The notes under the pieces are model-generated. The model was not told the origin of the DNA. It made no database searches and saw nothing but the letters and a program-made list of their open reading frames with translations. A DNA stretch of 21,642 nt from positions 1-21,642 of the forward strand of contig CYKH01000505.1 of the NCBI GenBank assembly GCA_001460835.1, read 5' to 3'. Source of the DNA: Bodo saltans (lineage: Eukaryota > Euglenozoa > Kinetoplastea > Eubodonida > Bodonidae). A program made the translations under genes and the position numbers. How positions within the stretch are numbered: the stretch's first letter is position 1; each line of letters begins with the position of its first letter. Positions 9,101 to 16,349 of this stretch are shown piece after piece.

Positions 9101-9798
9101 TCGATCACGGATACGGGCAAGTATGCCGAGGCCCGGTGTGCTTGCTGTCAAGCTCCGGCGTCAGACCTGCAGCCTCTGCACAGCAAGGATCCTTCAGAGT
9201 ATCGTCGTCTTTGCGTCGAGGAGGACGTGGCGCCCCGCCGCCACGAGCAGCACCAATGCGCTCTGCCACCTCCACAACCACCGCACAGAATGCTGTGAAA
9301 CTTGTCCTTGTGCCGCTTGCATTCGTTGCTGCCGATGAGGTCACGAACGCAATGAACAGAATGGATGACGAAGCGCAACATCGCTGGGTGCAGCTCGTCC
9401 AGGAACGTCTTCAACAGCAATTTGAGGCCCGTGCACTGCGTAACGATGAGCTTGCGTTCCAAGCTCAGATGCAAATGCCGCCTGTCACCGATGAGCTGCT
9501 TCGTCAGGCGGAAGAAAACGCCGTGCCAGCCGTGAGCTGCCCTACACCGATCCCCACAAAAGAAGCACTCAAGCAAATGGAGGCCAGGGGTCGGAATCTT
9601 CCAGTTGGTGCTGGTCAGAAGATGCTGGAGACCAAAGATGCTGCTCAACGAAAAATGTCACTCCTCCGTGCAAAGCAGTTTGCCCAGCACCTCTATCAAC
9701 AAACGAAAGATGATCAAGAGGCCATGAAGAAATACTTGGAAACCGTTGGCCATCAACAACAACAACAGTCGCGTGGTGGGCAGACTCATCACAAATGA
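6199..9798 (+). CDS. NFX1-type zinc-finger protein with a decayed SF1 helicase end (ZNFX1-like)
   Basis: The product is 1199 residues from the first ATG. Residues 394-532 are rich in Cys and His. Their core is PCGHVCLMECGEPCNC (433-448), which fits the NFX1-type zinc finger found in NFX1 and ZNFX1. Before this, three pieces match in order the end of a UPF1/ZNFX1-type SF1 helicase: LRIAVVAPHSETL (152-164; family I-V-TPY), QHVIFLLP (233-240) and NVALMMAQ (247-254; family NVALTRAR), then TVIADASWL (271-279). The motif VI arginine is replaced by Met and the DExx core is absent, so helicase activity is unlikely. After the fingers comes a charged helix (about 532-570), then a long region of unknown fold with acidic patches and a possible nuclear signal (KRPR, 834-837). 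ZNFX1 relatives act in small-RNA and antiviral RNA pathways, but that role here is only an inference. The finger call is firmer than the helicase call. Confidence 0.75.
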   Translation: MQQKQSNVTAAFVGSSNNTTTTGIPPPSSVGSASSGEKKNSCVSSVVLPSLPLQTESAITLWLYKKSEASLEAAHNSGLLSPLWLWTHLCYTDAQRVERSSVKAANLAQWLVRNRSCSGGASSNNNSSNSSGGEPPTRPSINASSITSPAHLRIAVVAPHSETLKRVQREFVGASPPPEVSFLLTQEIPAALRRREEKSDAAAPRAESPLVDATTTATNATSSAPRRVHTSYQHVIFLLPEAPTDANVALMMAQEVFLCSNLAVAATTFTVIADASWLAPSVLSAWKGWKGFVEKLSLQGIRHENLTILGSDEEGVVAPPATPPSSATSTTAHPSSTAFPTSTKFAGTGLVGPKIPVCCSTHHNQFLFFSGLQLEALGSTVAGSSSASGGTSFCKQLCKKPHHCFKPEHMCGSTCHPNHDHRQCTFACRAQLPCGHVCLMECGEPCNCLEIVTEPLPCSHQVVAGLDPVTQQPIYTRVPHTFRGFCTSKSLPCVVDVPTVCATCLGPFTAPCHQLQRQEHTMENKTVSCETCKRAEAEIRSTALAEVLVQNEQKKRDMKADLAKSVHEQRKGAASGVFKIGARIFIRDASKAIPPFDPETDFPNVPFVDYDADNFFATLNGSMGIIVSQHVDVDDPTELRSLVRLSSGKYVLVGDGGMEYIRADVSSITGGSSSSPMLLLTGPSPQQQQQHNEEEGPTSEEDLKWKAQVDAMKGKCYLLMNTVKVSRAQIRGGLEDRSSSSTKPTLSTPNATATTNVGSSPSGLDEDSNHSSDSEDAEENMISFSEVVVTVIGNDPQKRRPFIEVECVVLDRLSEVQALEESLVIEGGPLSPQKRPRDDDAPAAIATEPGARQQVPATCERFSVQVHDLDPLPFSANGADVFVTHPQYQLTSRELVDLLSHALQSSSISEDSAADDGNNNNKNTTTTIATPRPVALDTLCLMPNAIAQGEVLRVESIVNAPLFNQSDIDHGYGQVCRGPVCLLSSSGVRPAASAQQGSFRVSSSLRRGGRGAPPPRAAPMRSATSTTTAQNAVKLVLVPLAFVAADEVTNAMNRMDDEAQHRWVQLVQERLQQQFEARALRNDELAFQAQMQMPPVTDELLRQAEENAVPAVSCPTPIPTKEALKQMEARGRNLPVGAGQKMLETKDAAQRKMSLLRAKQFAQHLYQQTKDDQEAMKKYLETVGHQQQQQSRGGQTHHK

Positions 9799-10107
9799 AG
9801 TGTGTGCTAAGCGATGAGCGAGGCAACATGTGTGTGTGTAGCAGAAAGCGTCGGGATGGTGTGCATCGCAAGGAAGAACTTTATTGCACGAATTGGCCTT
9901 AATTGCTAGAGCGATTTTGATAACGAAAGGGAAAAAACACATCTTTGTTGGTTTCGTGTAGTGTCTGCTTTCCATTGCATTCCCGCTATCAATTACATGC
10001 CCCTTTTTTGATCGTTGGTTCGATTCTGAGAGAAAAGAGTAACAAGTTAAGTGTTTACCAACACAGGTTTAAGTGATAGAGAGCCTCAATATATCGATTA
10101 GCGCAAC
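9799..10107 (+). promoter_or_regulatory. Spacer with candidate trans-splice acceptor for the SNARE gene
   Basis: This 309-base gap begins with a short GT repeat (about 9828-9840). A pyrimidine-rich patch (about 9963-10028, including six T at 10004-10009) is followed by AG at 10029-10030, which would leave a 5' leader of about 77 bases. Nothing else is evident. Confidence 0.45.
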
Positions 10108-10632
10108 ATGGCGGACTATGAAGAATACAATGACGAACCTAGGCGACCACGCCCCGTGCCAACAAAGAACAAGAAGTCTGTAGGCCGCGGTGGTGGTGGT
10201 GGTAATGGCGGAAACGGCGGTGCAAACCCCTCACCTCCGGCTGGTGGTCGCGGAAAGGCTGTGCCCCGAGCTCGTGGCGGCGGCGGTGAACAGACAATGA
10301 TTCTCCAACAAGTGGACCTCTCGGAACTCACCACCGAGGAAGCGCTGCAGGACGAGAAGCGCCGCGCTGCTCGCGAGATCGAAGAGGGAGTCCGCGACAT
10401 TAAAGACTGCTACGATGAATTCTCCACGCTTGTCACACATCAACAAGAGGGCATCGACCGAGCCACTAAGAACGTGGAAGTGTCCGTTACCAACGTGCAA
10501 AACGGCACAGAGCAGCTCAAGCAGGCTGGAGAATATCAGAAGTCCTCGCGTAAGCGAATGTGCTGCATTGTCGGTATCCTAGTCGTGGTGATCGCCGTCG
10601 TCGTTGTTGTCATTGTAATCCTCAAGAAGTAA
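10108..10632 (+). CDS. Short Qa-SNARE (syntaxin-like), tail-anchored
   Basis: The product is 174 residues. The SNARE motif runs from about 80 to 145. LVTHQQEGIDRATKNVEVSV aligns with syntaxin-1 LVESQGEMIDRIEYNVE, putting the central-layer Gln at Q112. KQAGEYQKSSRKR matches the basic juxtamembrane KKAVKYQSKARRK of syntaxins. A single membrane anchor follows (about 153-172, almost all Val and Ile) with only two lysines after it, so it is a tail-anchored protein facing the cytosol. Two cysteines (152-153) at the membrane edge could be acylated. In place of the usual three-helix Habc domain, residues 1-62 are disordered and rich in Gly, Pro and Arg. Typical syntaxins have around 300 residues. It should act in vesicle fusion as the Qa partner; the compartment cannot be told from sequence. 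The ATG at 10108 is the first of the frame. Confidence 0.88.
   Translation: MADYEEYNDEPRRPRPVPTKNKKSVGRGGGGGNGGNGGANPSPPAGGRGKAVPRARGGGGEQTMILQQVDLSELTTEEALQDEKRRAAREIEEGVRDIKDCYDEFSTLVTHQQEGIDRATKNVEVSVTNVQNGTEQLKQAGEYQKSSRKRMCCIVGILVVVIAVVVVVIVILKK
10188..10234 (+). repeat. GGT/GGC-rich run coding for a glycine tract
   Basis: GGT codons followed by GGC, GGA and AAT/AAC codons code for a Gly/Asn tract at residues 28-40 of the SNARE protein. The simple codon repetition suggests growth by slippage. It occupies the place where a syntaxin would carry its Habc bundle. Confidence 0.7.
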
Positions 10633-11410
10633 CAAAATAAATGTTACGATTGTGAGATACAACCGATGATTTTGTTTTGATTTGATTTGAACGACACTTC
10701 GCCGCAACACATCATTCGAAGCCCACATGGCGAAGTTCCAACCAGCGGAGAATCAATGAGAGTCGAGGAAAAAAATATTGTCGCTCCATCGTCCCCGACC
10801 TCACTCTTCCACTCGCTCCGCAATGCCGCCAGGTTCCAAAAGAAGAAAAATAGGGAACGAGAGAAGAAAAAGGGAGGAAGAGGAAAACAGGAGAAAGAAA
10901 CAAAAATCTGAAACGGTTAGGATGTACGTTGCGCCTCTTGGAAGACATTGAGAATCAAAATCGCATAGAAAGTGAGAAGAAGTTGCGTATTCCTTGTTGT
11001 GGATGTGGAAAAGTAGTGATGATGATGTAATTGTTGCTCGTAACAAATCATCAATTATGCTTGTTGCAGAACACAATAAAGAAATCACGGCACCGCACAC
11101 AACGAGGCAAATAGCCCTTGTTCGAGGGCAGTTTGGATTCCTGTGTGAGAGTGTTCGTTTCTTTTTGCTTTCCCCTTCTCCCCTTCTTCTAACCTCCCCT
11201 TTTTTTGTTTGTTTGTTGTCCCTCTCATGAATCGGTGGTTGGCGGTAGCTCTTGCTCCTCGTGTGTTCACTTGGCGTTTGTGGTGCGTTTTGTTCGTGTG
11301 TTTCACTCGTGACATTTTTTTTTCCTAGCTGAAGCCAACACAAACTCTCCCATCATTTGCCTCACTCTCTTTTCTCGTGATTCTTCATAAGGAATACGAG
11401 TAAGCCACGC
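10633..11410 (+). promoter_or_regulatory. Long spacer with a purine tract, a pyrimidine tract and acceptors for the PH-domain gene
   Basis: At 778 bases this is the longest gap between recognised genes. Its first half holds a ~70-base purine-rich tract (about 10836-10905). Its second half holds a ~70-base pyrimidine-rich tract (about 11156-11225), so the two could partly pair. A stronger acceptor follows: a pyrimidine run at 11315-11326 with AG at 11327-11328. An alternative AG lies at 11390-11391 after CTCTCTTTTCTCG. Open frames here on either strand lack ATG starts or are low-complexity products of the tracts, and I do not call them genes. An unseen small RNA is possible but unsupported. 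Confidence 0.5.
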
Positions 11411-12217
11411 ATGACCATATCGAACGAAGGGGATCTTGAAGCCGCCATCAACGCACTATCGGAACGAGTGCGACGTGAAATTGTGCTGGTCGACGCCCAA
11501 ATAGCCAAAAGCCGCGCCGCTCGAGGTTACGTCCCAACCGAAGGTACACCGTCGAAACCAAACAATGGAATTAGTAGTACTCTCGCCAGCCCTTCCGCAG
11601 GAAAGCCTACGAGTCCTGCATCTGTCACGCAAAGCGTTGCGACGGCTGTTGCTCTGGTGGTGGATCAGCAAACCACCACTGCATCTGCTGCATCATCGTC
11701 GTCGCTTGATGCACAACAAAAAGGGGGACCACTGCTCAACTTCGGCCGCACTCGTATGCTTCAATCCTTCAAGCCCTGCTACTTTGTGGTAGACGCCAAC
11801 AAAGGATTTCAATGGTGGGACAGCGCCGAGGCGTTCCGACGCAATCCAACGACTCCAGCAGACTCCATTCCATTCTTTGAAGTTACGTCAAACTCACGTG
11901 CTAGTAAGTTCAAGAAGGCTGTGACGTGCTGGCCCTTAATCCTAACGGAGGATTGTAGCAAAGCAACGGACATCGCTATTTCCTACTTTGCACTTGAATA
12001 CGTGAACCCTAAGGCGAGCAGCAGCGGAAAGACAGAGCTGCTTGTCCTAGGCGCCTCCTCAGAAACGGAGAAGAACGAGTGGGTGACGCACATCACTAAA
12101 TACGTGAAGCTGTTTTTGGCAAATCGAATGGAATCCGAAGCTTTCCTCGAATTCCCTGTTGGAAGCAAGAATCCCACTCACATTTCAGTGGTACTCGATG
12201 GTGAAGCTCCTCGATAG
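11411..12217 (+). CDS. PH-domain-like protein
   Basis: The product is 268 residues. A short N-terminal helix (about 7-36) and a Ser/Thr/Ala-rich linker (41-106) lead to a region from about 107 to 238 that reads as a pleckstrin-homology fold: LQSFKPCYFVVDANKGFQWW as the first strands, FALEYVNP and TELLVLGASS as late strands, then a closing helix ETEKNEWVTHITKYV with the signature Trp at 224. An insert (about 145-185) widens the middle of the domain. I cannot judge lipid binding, as the first-loop basic pattern is not typical. It lies directly before the myosin gene, 225 bases apart on the same strand, so a membrane-adaptor role near the motor is tempting but unproven. The first ATG is used and no membrane segment is present. 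Confidence 0.7.
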   Translation: MTISNEGDLEAAINALSERVRREIVLVDAQIAKSRAARGYVPTEGTPSKPNNGISSTLASPSAGKPTSPASVTQSVATAVALVVDQQTTTASAASSSSLDAQQKGGPLLNFGRTRMLQSFKPCYFVVDANKGFQWWDSAEAFRRNPTTPADSIPFFEVTSNSRASKFKKAVTCWPLILTEDCSKATDIAISYFALEYVNPKASSSGKTELLVLGASSETEKNEWVTHITKYVKLFLANRMESEAFLEFPVGSKNPTHISVVLDGEAPR

Positions 12218-12442
12218 TTCTGTATCAACGCGGGGAGTGTGGAAATGTTTTCTTAGCGCCTCTTTGACTTGGCGAAAAAGTTGCTTTAACTTGCATTTGC
12301 AAGAATTTTGCGTCAACGAGACCAAAGCAACGATATTGTGTTTCTCCATTCACTCTGTTTTACAACATTAGAAAATACAAACCATTCAAGAGAAAACGAA
12401 CGCAGCAGAAGCGTCTTAGAAGGATTCATACCATCATAGCAC
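12218..12442 (+). promoter_or_regulatory. Spacer with candidate trans-splice acceptor for the myosin gene
   Basis: This 225-base gap has a pyrimidine-rich run (about 12338-12361) followed by AG at 12370-12371, leaving a 5' leader of about 72 bases before the myosin ATG. It is the shortest gap between recognised genes in the window. Confidence 0.5.
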
Positions 12443-15400
12443 ATGGAGCGCCTTTCCATCGGCCAACGGGTGTATTACCCTCACAATCAGCGAGGCTGGT
12501 GTCTCGGCAAGCTTCTCTCTGTGAATACGCTCGAGAAGAAAGCAGAGGTGGAAGATGAAGAAACACGATCGGTGGAGCGGTTGACGCAACAATCGTTGCC
12601 GCTCATTCACGGCTTTATGGAGAATGCATTTGATGCCAGAGATCCGGAGTTGTTCCGAGTCTCTGATCTCCACGTCGCCACTCTCCTGCATTGCGTGAAG
12701 GAACGCTGTGAGAAAATGAAGTTGCAGTATTCCAGAATGGGCGATATGATTCTGTCGATCAACCCATTCCAACCGATGGGCTTCAACTCCGACGAGGAGC
12801 GTGGAAAGTATCTGAGCGCCGCAGATCCGATGCAGCTCGCTCCTCATGTTTGGCAAATCTCACACAAAGCCTTCACACAAATTATTGTGCGAGACCAAGG
12901 AAACCAGTCTGTGGTGATCTCCGGTGAGTCTGGGTCTGGAAAGACCGAGAACACAAAAATGCTCATCAACTACCTCGGTCAGCTGAGCTTCAAGCACAGT
13001 TGCAACGCCGCTCAGCGCCAAGTCGCCACCCAAGTGAGCGACCGCCTCAAGTGGTCCAACCCGATCCTTGAGAGCTTCGGTAACGCAAGAACCGTTCGTA
13101 ACGACAATAGCAGTCGCTTCGGAAAGTACACAAAACTGTTCTTTGACTCCAAGTCCGGCGTGATGGTCGGAGGCGAGATGGTGACGTATCTTTTAGAGAA
13201 AAGTCGCATCATTTACATCGCACCTGGTGAACGCAACTACCACGTGTTCTACGAGATGCTGGCAGGCCTGACTCCGCAGGAAAAGGCAAAGCTTGGTGGT
13301 CTGAAAGATGCCGGCCACTACAAATGTCTCAATCGAGGAGACACCCTCACTCGTCGTGGCGTCGATGGCCGTACTGTGGACGACTCCAAGGAGTTCCAAG
13401 TTCTGACTAAGGCGTTCGGTGAGATGGGTCTGGGGGAGGAGCAGCGCTGGGGTATTTTTAAGACCCTCGCCGCAGTTCTGCACATGCAAGATATCACGTT
13501 TGGCAACGATGACAACGACAAGGCGTGCTTCCAAGATGCTAGCCCCCTCAAGACTGCATGTGACCTCCTCGGTGTGTCGTTTGAAGCCCTCAAGCCTTGT
13601 TTCCTGATCAAATCCACAACAAAGATTATGACATTGCAAGCCACCAAGTCGGAAGCTGAGGGACTTCGCGATGCATTTTGCAAAGCATTGTACGTTGGCC
13701 TCTTTGACCGTCTCGTCGCGGTGGTCAACGAATCCATTCGCCCAGCAGGGGGTGGCAGCGGCTACAAGTACATCGGCGTGTTGGATATTTTCGGTTTTGA
13801 GAACTTTCAAAAGAATAGCTTCGAGCAAATGTGCATCAACTTTGCGAACGAAACGCTGCAAAATCACTACAACAAGTACACATTCCTCAACGACACAGAG
13901 GAATGTCAACAAGAGGGTGTTCAGTGCCCCGATGTTCAGTTCCCGAACAACGCAGCCTGCTTAGAAATGTTCGGGCTTTCCAAGACCGGTATTTTCGCTT
14001 TGCTTGATGAAGAGTGCGGCGTCAAGACTGGCACCTCTCAGAACTACACGACAAACGTTTGGAACATCTGGGGAGGAAAGAACGACTACTTTATTCGACC
14101 CAAGACGACTATTCCAACAGAGTTCGGAATTCGCCACTACGCCAATTTCGTCTCTTACAACACGGAGGAGTGGCTCGAGAAAAATGTGGACTCGCTGAAA
14201 GAAGAAGCCAAGAAAGCTGTTCAAGCAAGCAGTGATCGCTTCATTTCCCAACTGCTTGAAACCATTGAAGCTGTCCCCTCTGACGGGACTCGCCGAGGCC
14301 GTGTGACGGTCGCAAGCAGGTTCCAGAGCCAGCTGCTGTCCCTTCGCGGTGAGCTTGAGTCCACCGAGACACATTTCATCAGATGCGTGAAGCCGAATAT
14401 GTCTGCTCAGCCCGCTGTCATGGACAACTTGTACGTTGGCGGCCAGCTGGAGTCTGCTGGAGTGCTGCAGACCATTGCACTGAAACGACAAGGCTACCCC
14501 GTGCGCCGCCTCTTGCAGTCCTTCTCTGCATTCTTCTACCTGATTGCTCCTCGCCGTGCCGTCAGACTTCACCAGCAGCGCGTCTATGGGGAGGCCGTCA
14601 AGATTATCCTTGAGCATTACAAACAATTTTACAAATCATGGCAGCCCACGCCGAACTACGCGGTTGGTCGCACAAAGGTGTTTATGCGAGGTCACATTTG
14701 GTCAACCTTGGAACGCCTTGTGATCCGCCGCAAGCGGTACCTTTTGAAAAGAGTCATTCCTTACCTCGAGAACTGGGCCCGGCGCTTCCGCAAGAAGAAG
14801 GCTGAGGCTGAGAAGCGGCGACTTGAGCAGCAACGGCAGCTGCAGCAACAAGCGCAGCAACGCGAGCAACAAGCCACACAGAAAGGCGGCATCGATTATC
14901 GTGCCACTGCTCTCAAGTCTGGGCTCAACGAGGTGCAAGCAAACATCTTCGCCGATTTGGTGCAAATATTCCGTAACTTTGACCTTCCTATCATTATGGA
15001 CGTGGTGTTCAACCTCCCCAAGAAAGAGCAAGCCCAAGCTGCGCTAGAGGATATGCAAAATGATCGATTGAATGAAGCGCTGCCTGAGATGCTACGACGT
15101 GTGTTCCAAGACTTGAAGATTCGTAGTGAAGTTGTGGAAGCCCTCGCTGCCAAGGGCGTGGTCTCGATTGCATCATTGGCGCAGCTGTCGCCACAGCAGC
15201 TTCAGGCGCTAGGGATGAGCTCCGAGGAGATTTCAAGGCTCACCGCGTACATGCTCTCCCAGCAGTCAGAGCGCGTGGTGCAGGAACGTCTGCAGGAGCA
15301 AATTGGCACTGGGGGCTCGCTGGAGCAGCTGTTCGGGTCTGGGAGGGGTGCCGTTGGTGTGCCAGATACAGCTGCGCGTCGTGGCTCCACTGCAACGCGC

Positions 15401-15970
15401 GCAGCACCTCCTGCTCAAGCAAATAATGGTCCGTCTGGTGTCCCTTCAAGTCGCCCTGCTGCCCCGTCGTCGGTTCCCGGGGCTCCTTCTATCGACGAAG
15501 GTAGCGTCAATCAGTTAACGCGTATGGGATTCAGCCGAGATGCAGTGGTCGCCGCCCTCACTCGATTCAAAGGCGACGTGACCAACGCTGGACAATATTT
15601 GATGTCGGTTGGCTCGAGCAGCGCAACGAGTGGGGCGCCCAGCTCCCCCAGCGGCGTTGCGCGCAACCAGCAAGCCAACTCAACAACACCGCCTCCAGCA
15701 CAATCTGCAGTCGCGCCGCCGCCTCGTATTGTGCCTCCCCCGAATCGGCCAACGCCGCCAGGTAGCAGCGGAGTTCCTGTGATGGGCGTCGTCGTGTCAG
15801 ACCCTGCCTCACCGCAGAGAACCACAAGTGCCGGCGTGCCGCCTCAAGCGGTTGATGCCAGAAAATTAGACCAACTTGTATCGATGGGTTTTGACCGCGT
15901 GACGGCAACGAACGCTCTGAATGCGTCCAAGGGCGATGTCCAGGGAGCAATCAATCGCCTTCTTCGCTAA
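12443..15970 (+). CDS. Unconventional myosin with two C-terminal UBA domains (kinetoplastid myosin XXI-like)
   Basis: The product is a 1175-residue actin motor. An SH3-like N-terminus (about 5-50) precedes a full motor head: P-loop GESGSGKT (161-168), switch I NDNSSRFGKY (220-229), switch II DIFGFENF (448-455), the actin-binding/SH1 region with FIRCVKPN (645-652), and a converter containing GRTKVF (742-747). All key ATPase residues are present. The neck (about 756-790) is basic with at most one weak IQ motif, then a short Gln/Arg-rich helix. The tail has a helical region (about 800-930), a Pro/Ser linker, UBA-1 (about 1017-1055, with MGFSRDAVVAAL) and UBA-2 (1137-1175, with MGFDRVTATNAL), which ends the protein. 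Myosin XXI of Leishmania and trypanosomes (also classed as XIII in another scheme) is known for such UBA domains and acts in the flagellum and membrane traffic. The UBA domains suggest ubiquitin or cargo binding. Confidence 0.95.
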   Translation: MERLSIGQRVYYPHNQRGWCLGKLLSVNTLEKKAEVEDEETRSVERLTQQSLPLIHGFMENAFDARDPELFRVSDLHVATLLHCVKERCEKMKLQYSRMGDMILSINPFQPMGFNSDEERGKYLSAADPMQLAPHVWQISHKAFTQIIVRDQGNQSVVISGESGSGKTENTKMLINYLGQLSFKHSCNAAQRQVATQVSDRLKWSNPILESFGNARTVRNDNSSRFGKYTKLFFDSKSGVMVGGEMVTYLLEKSRIIYIAPGERNYHVFYEMLAGLTPQEKAKLGGLKDAGHYKCLNRGDTLTRRGVDGRTVDDSKEFQVLTKAFGEMGLGEEQRWGIFKTLAAVLHMQDITFGNDDNDKACFQDASPLKTACDLLGVSFEALKPCFLIKSTTKIMTLQATKSEAEGLRDAFCKALYVGLFDRLVAVVNESIRPAGGGSGYKYIGVLDIFGFENFQKNSFEQMCINFANETLQNHYNKYTFLNDTEECQQEGVQCPDVQFPNNAACLEMFGLSKTGIFALLDEECGVKTGTSQNYTTNVWNIWGGKNDYFIRPKTTIPTEFGIRHYANFVSYNTEEWLEKNVDSLKEEAKKAVQASSDRFISQLLETIEAVPSDGTRRGRVTVASRFQSQLLSLRGELESTETHFIRCVKPNMSAQPAVMDNLYVGGQLESAGVLQTIALKRQGYPVRRLLQSFSAFFYLIAPRRAVRLHQQRVYGEAVKIILEHYKQFYKSWQPTPNYAVGRTKVFMRGHIWSTLERLVIRRKRYLLKRVIPYLENWARRFRKKKAEAEKRRLEQQRQLQQQAQQREQQATQKGGIDYRATALKSGLNEVQANIFADLVQIFRNFDLPIIMDVVFNLPKKEQAQAALEDMQNDRLNEALPEMLRRVFQDLKIRSEVVEALAAKGVVSIASLAQLSPQQLQALGMSSEEISRLTAYMLSQQSERVVQERLQEQIGTGGSLEQLFGSGRGAVGVPDTAARRGSTATRAAPPAQANNGPSGVPSSRPAAPSSVPGAPSIDEGSVNQLTRMGFSRDAVVAALTRFKGDVTNAGQYLMSVGSSSATSGAPSSPSGVARNQQANSTTPPPAQSAVAPPPRIVPPPNRPTPPGSSGVPVMGVVVSDPASPQRTTSAGVPPQAVDARKLDQLVSMGFDRVTATNALNASKGDVQGAINRLLR

Positions 15971-16349
15971 GCACGCGTTGTGTTTTCCCCCATTCTCAAG
16001 AACTGGAAGGGGGGGGCGAGCATTAACTCGGAAGGGGGGGGGTAGTTATAGGATGGAGTACAATTGAAAAACTTCGGCGGTTGCTGTAAGTTTTGTCGAA
16101 GTGGATGCTAGAACCATAGCGAAAGGAGAGAGAGAACGATGCACGACTTGCTGAATTTTGATATCAACCGATTGCAATCTCATTTACAATCTCCTATGCC
16201 GTTTGAGCTACAAAAATTCGTTTTCTTTTTCTTTTTGAATCAAGCGCCTCCGCAGTAAAGTCAACAGAACCAAAGAAGGACAAAAGTACTTGCGTACGTC
16301 CTTAAGTAGCACACAAGTGAGTGTGCGTGAAAGAGAAAAAGAGTGTACG
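15971..16349 (+). promoter_or_regulatory. Spacer with twin G-runs and splice acceptors for the pseudo-cyclase gene
   Basis: Two G-runs (eight and nine G) lie soon after the myosin stop. A pyrimidine run at 16220-16236 is followed by AG at 16243-16244 and again at 16254-16255, giving leaders of about 95-106 bases before the ATG at 16350. The coding frame is open upstream to about 16290, but it has no ATG there. Confidence 0.5.
16004..16042 (+). repeat. Twin GGAA-G(8-9) direct repeat
   Basis: GGAA followed by G reaches eight Gs at 16009-16016 and nine at 16034-16042, 17 bases apart, on the coding strand in the myosin 3' flank. Two long G-runs could form an intermolecular or two-run G-quadruplex in RNA or DNA, or simply reflect homopolymer slippage. 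Confidence 0.7.

Noticed and set aside
10687-10911. A 74-codon frame on the + strand after the SNARE gene
   Set aside because: It starts with TTG, ends in a Lys/Arg/Glu-rich run from the purine tract, and has no recognisable features.
10801-11343. A 180-codon open frame on the minus strand in the spacer before the PH-domain gene
   Set aside because: It has no ATG at its start, and its translation is a product of the purine and pyrimidine tracts (Phe/Ser/Leu-rich and Lys/Arg/Glu-rich runs). No domain is recognisable.
12290-12335. A possible third copy of the direct repeat (AGAATTTTGC with GACCAAAGCAA)
   Set aside because: Only about ten bases match without a gap and the T-run with AG is missing, so chance similarity is more likely.
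13193-13912. A 239-codon open frame antisense to the myosin motor
   Set aside because: The + strand encodes conserved motor motifs here. The antisense frame is a codon-bias shadow, as is the 221-codon one at 13961-14626.
16290-16349. A 20-residue N-terminal extension of the pseudo-cyclase protein
   Set aside because: The extension would need a TTG start; the first ATG is at 16350.
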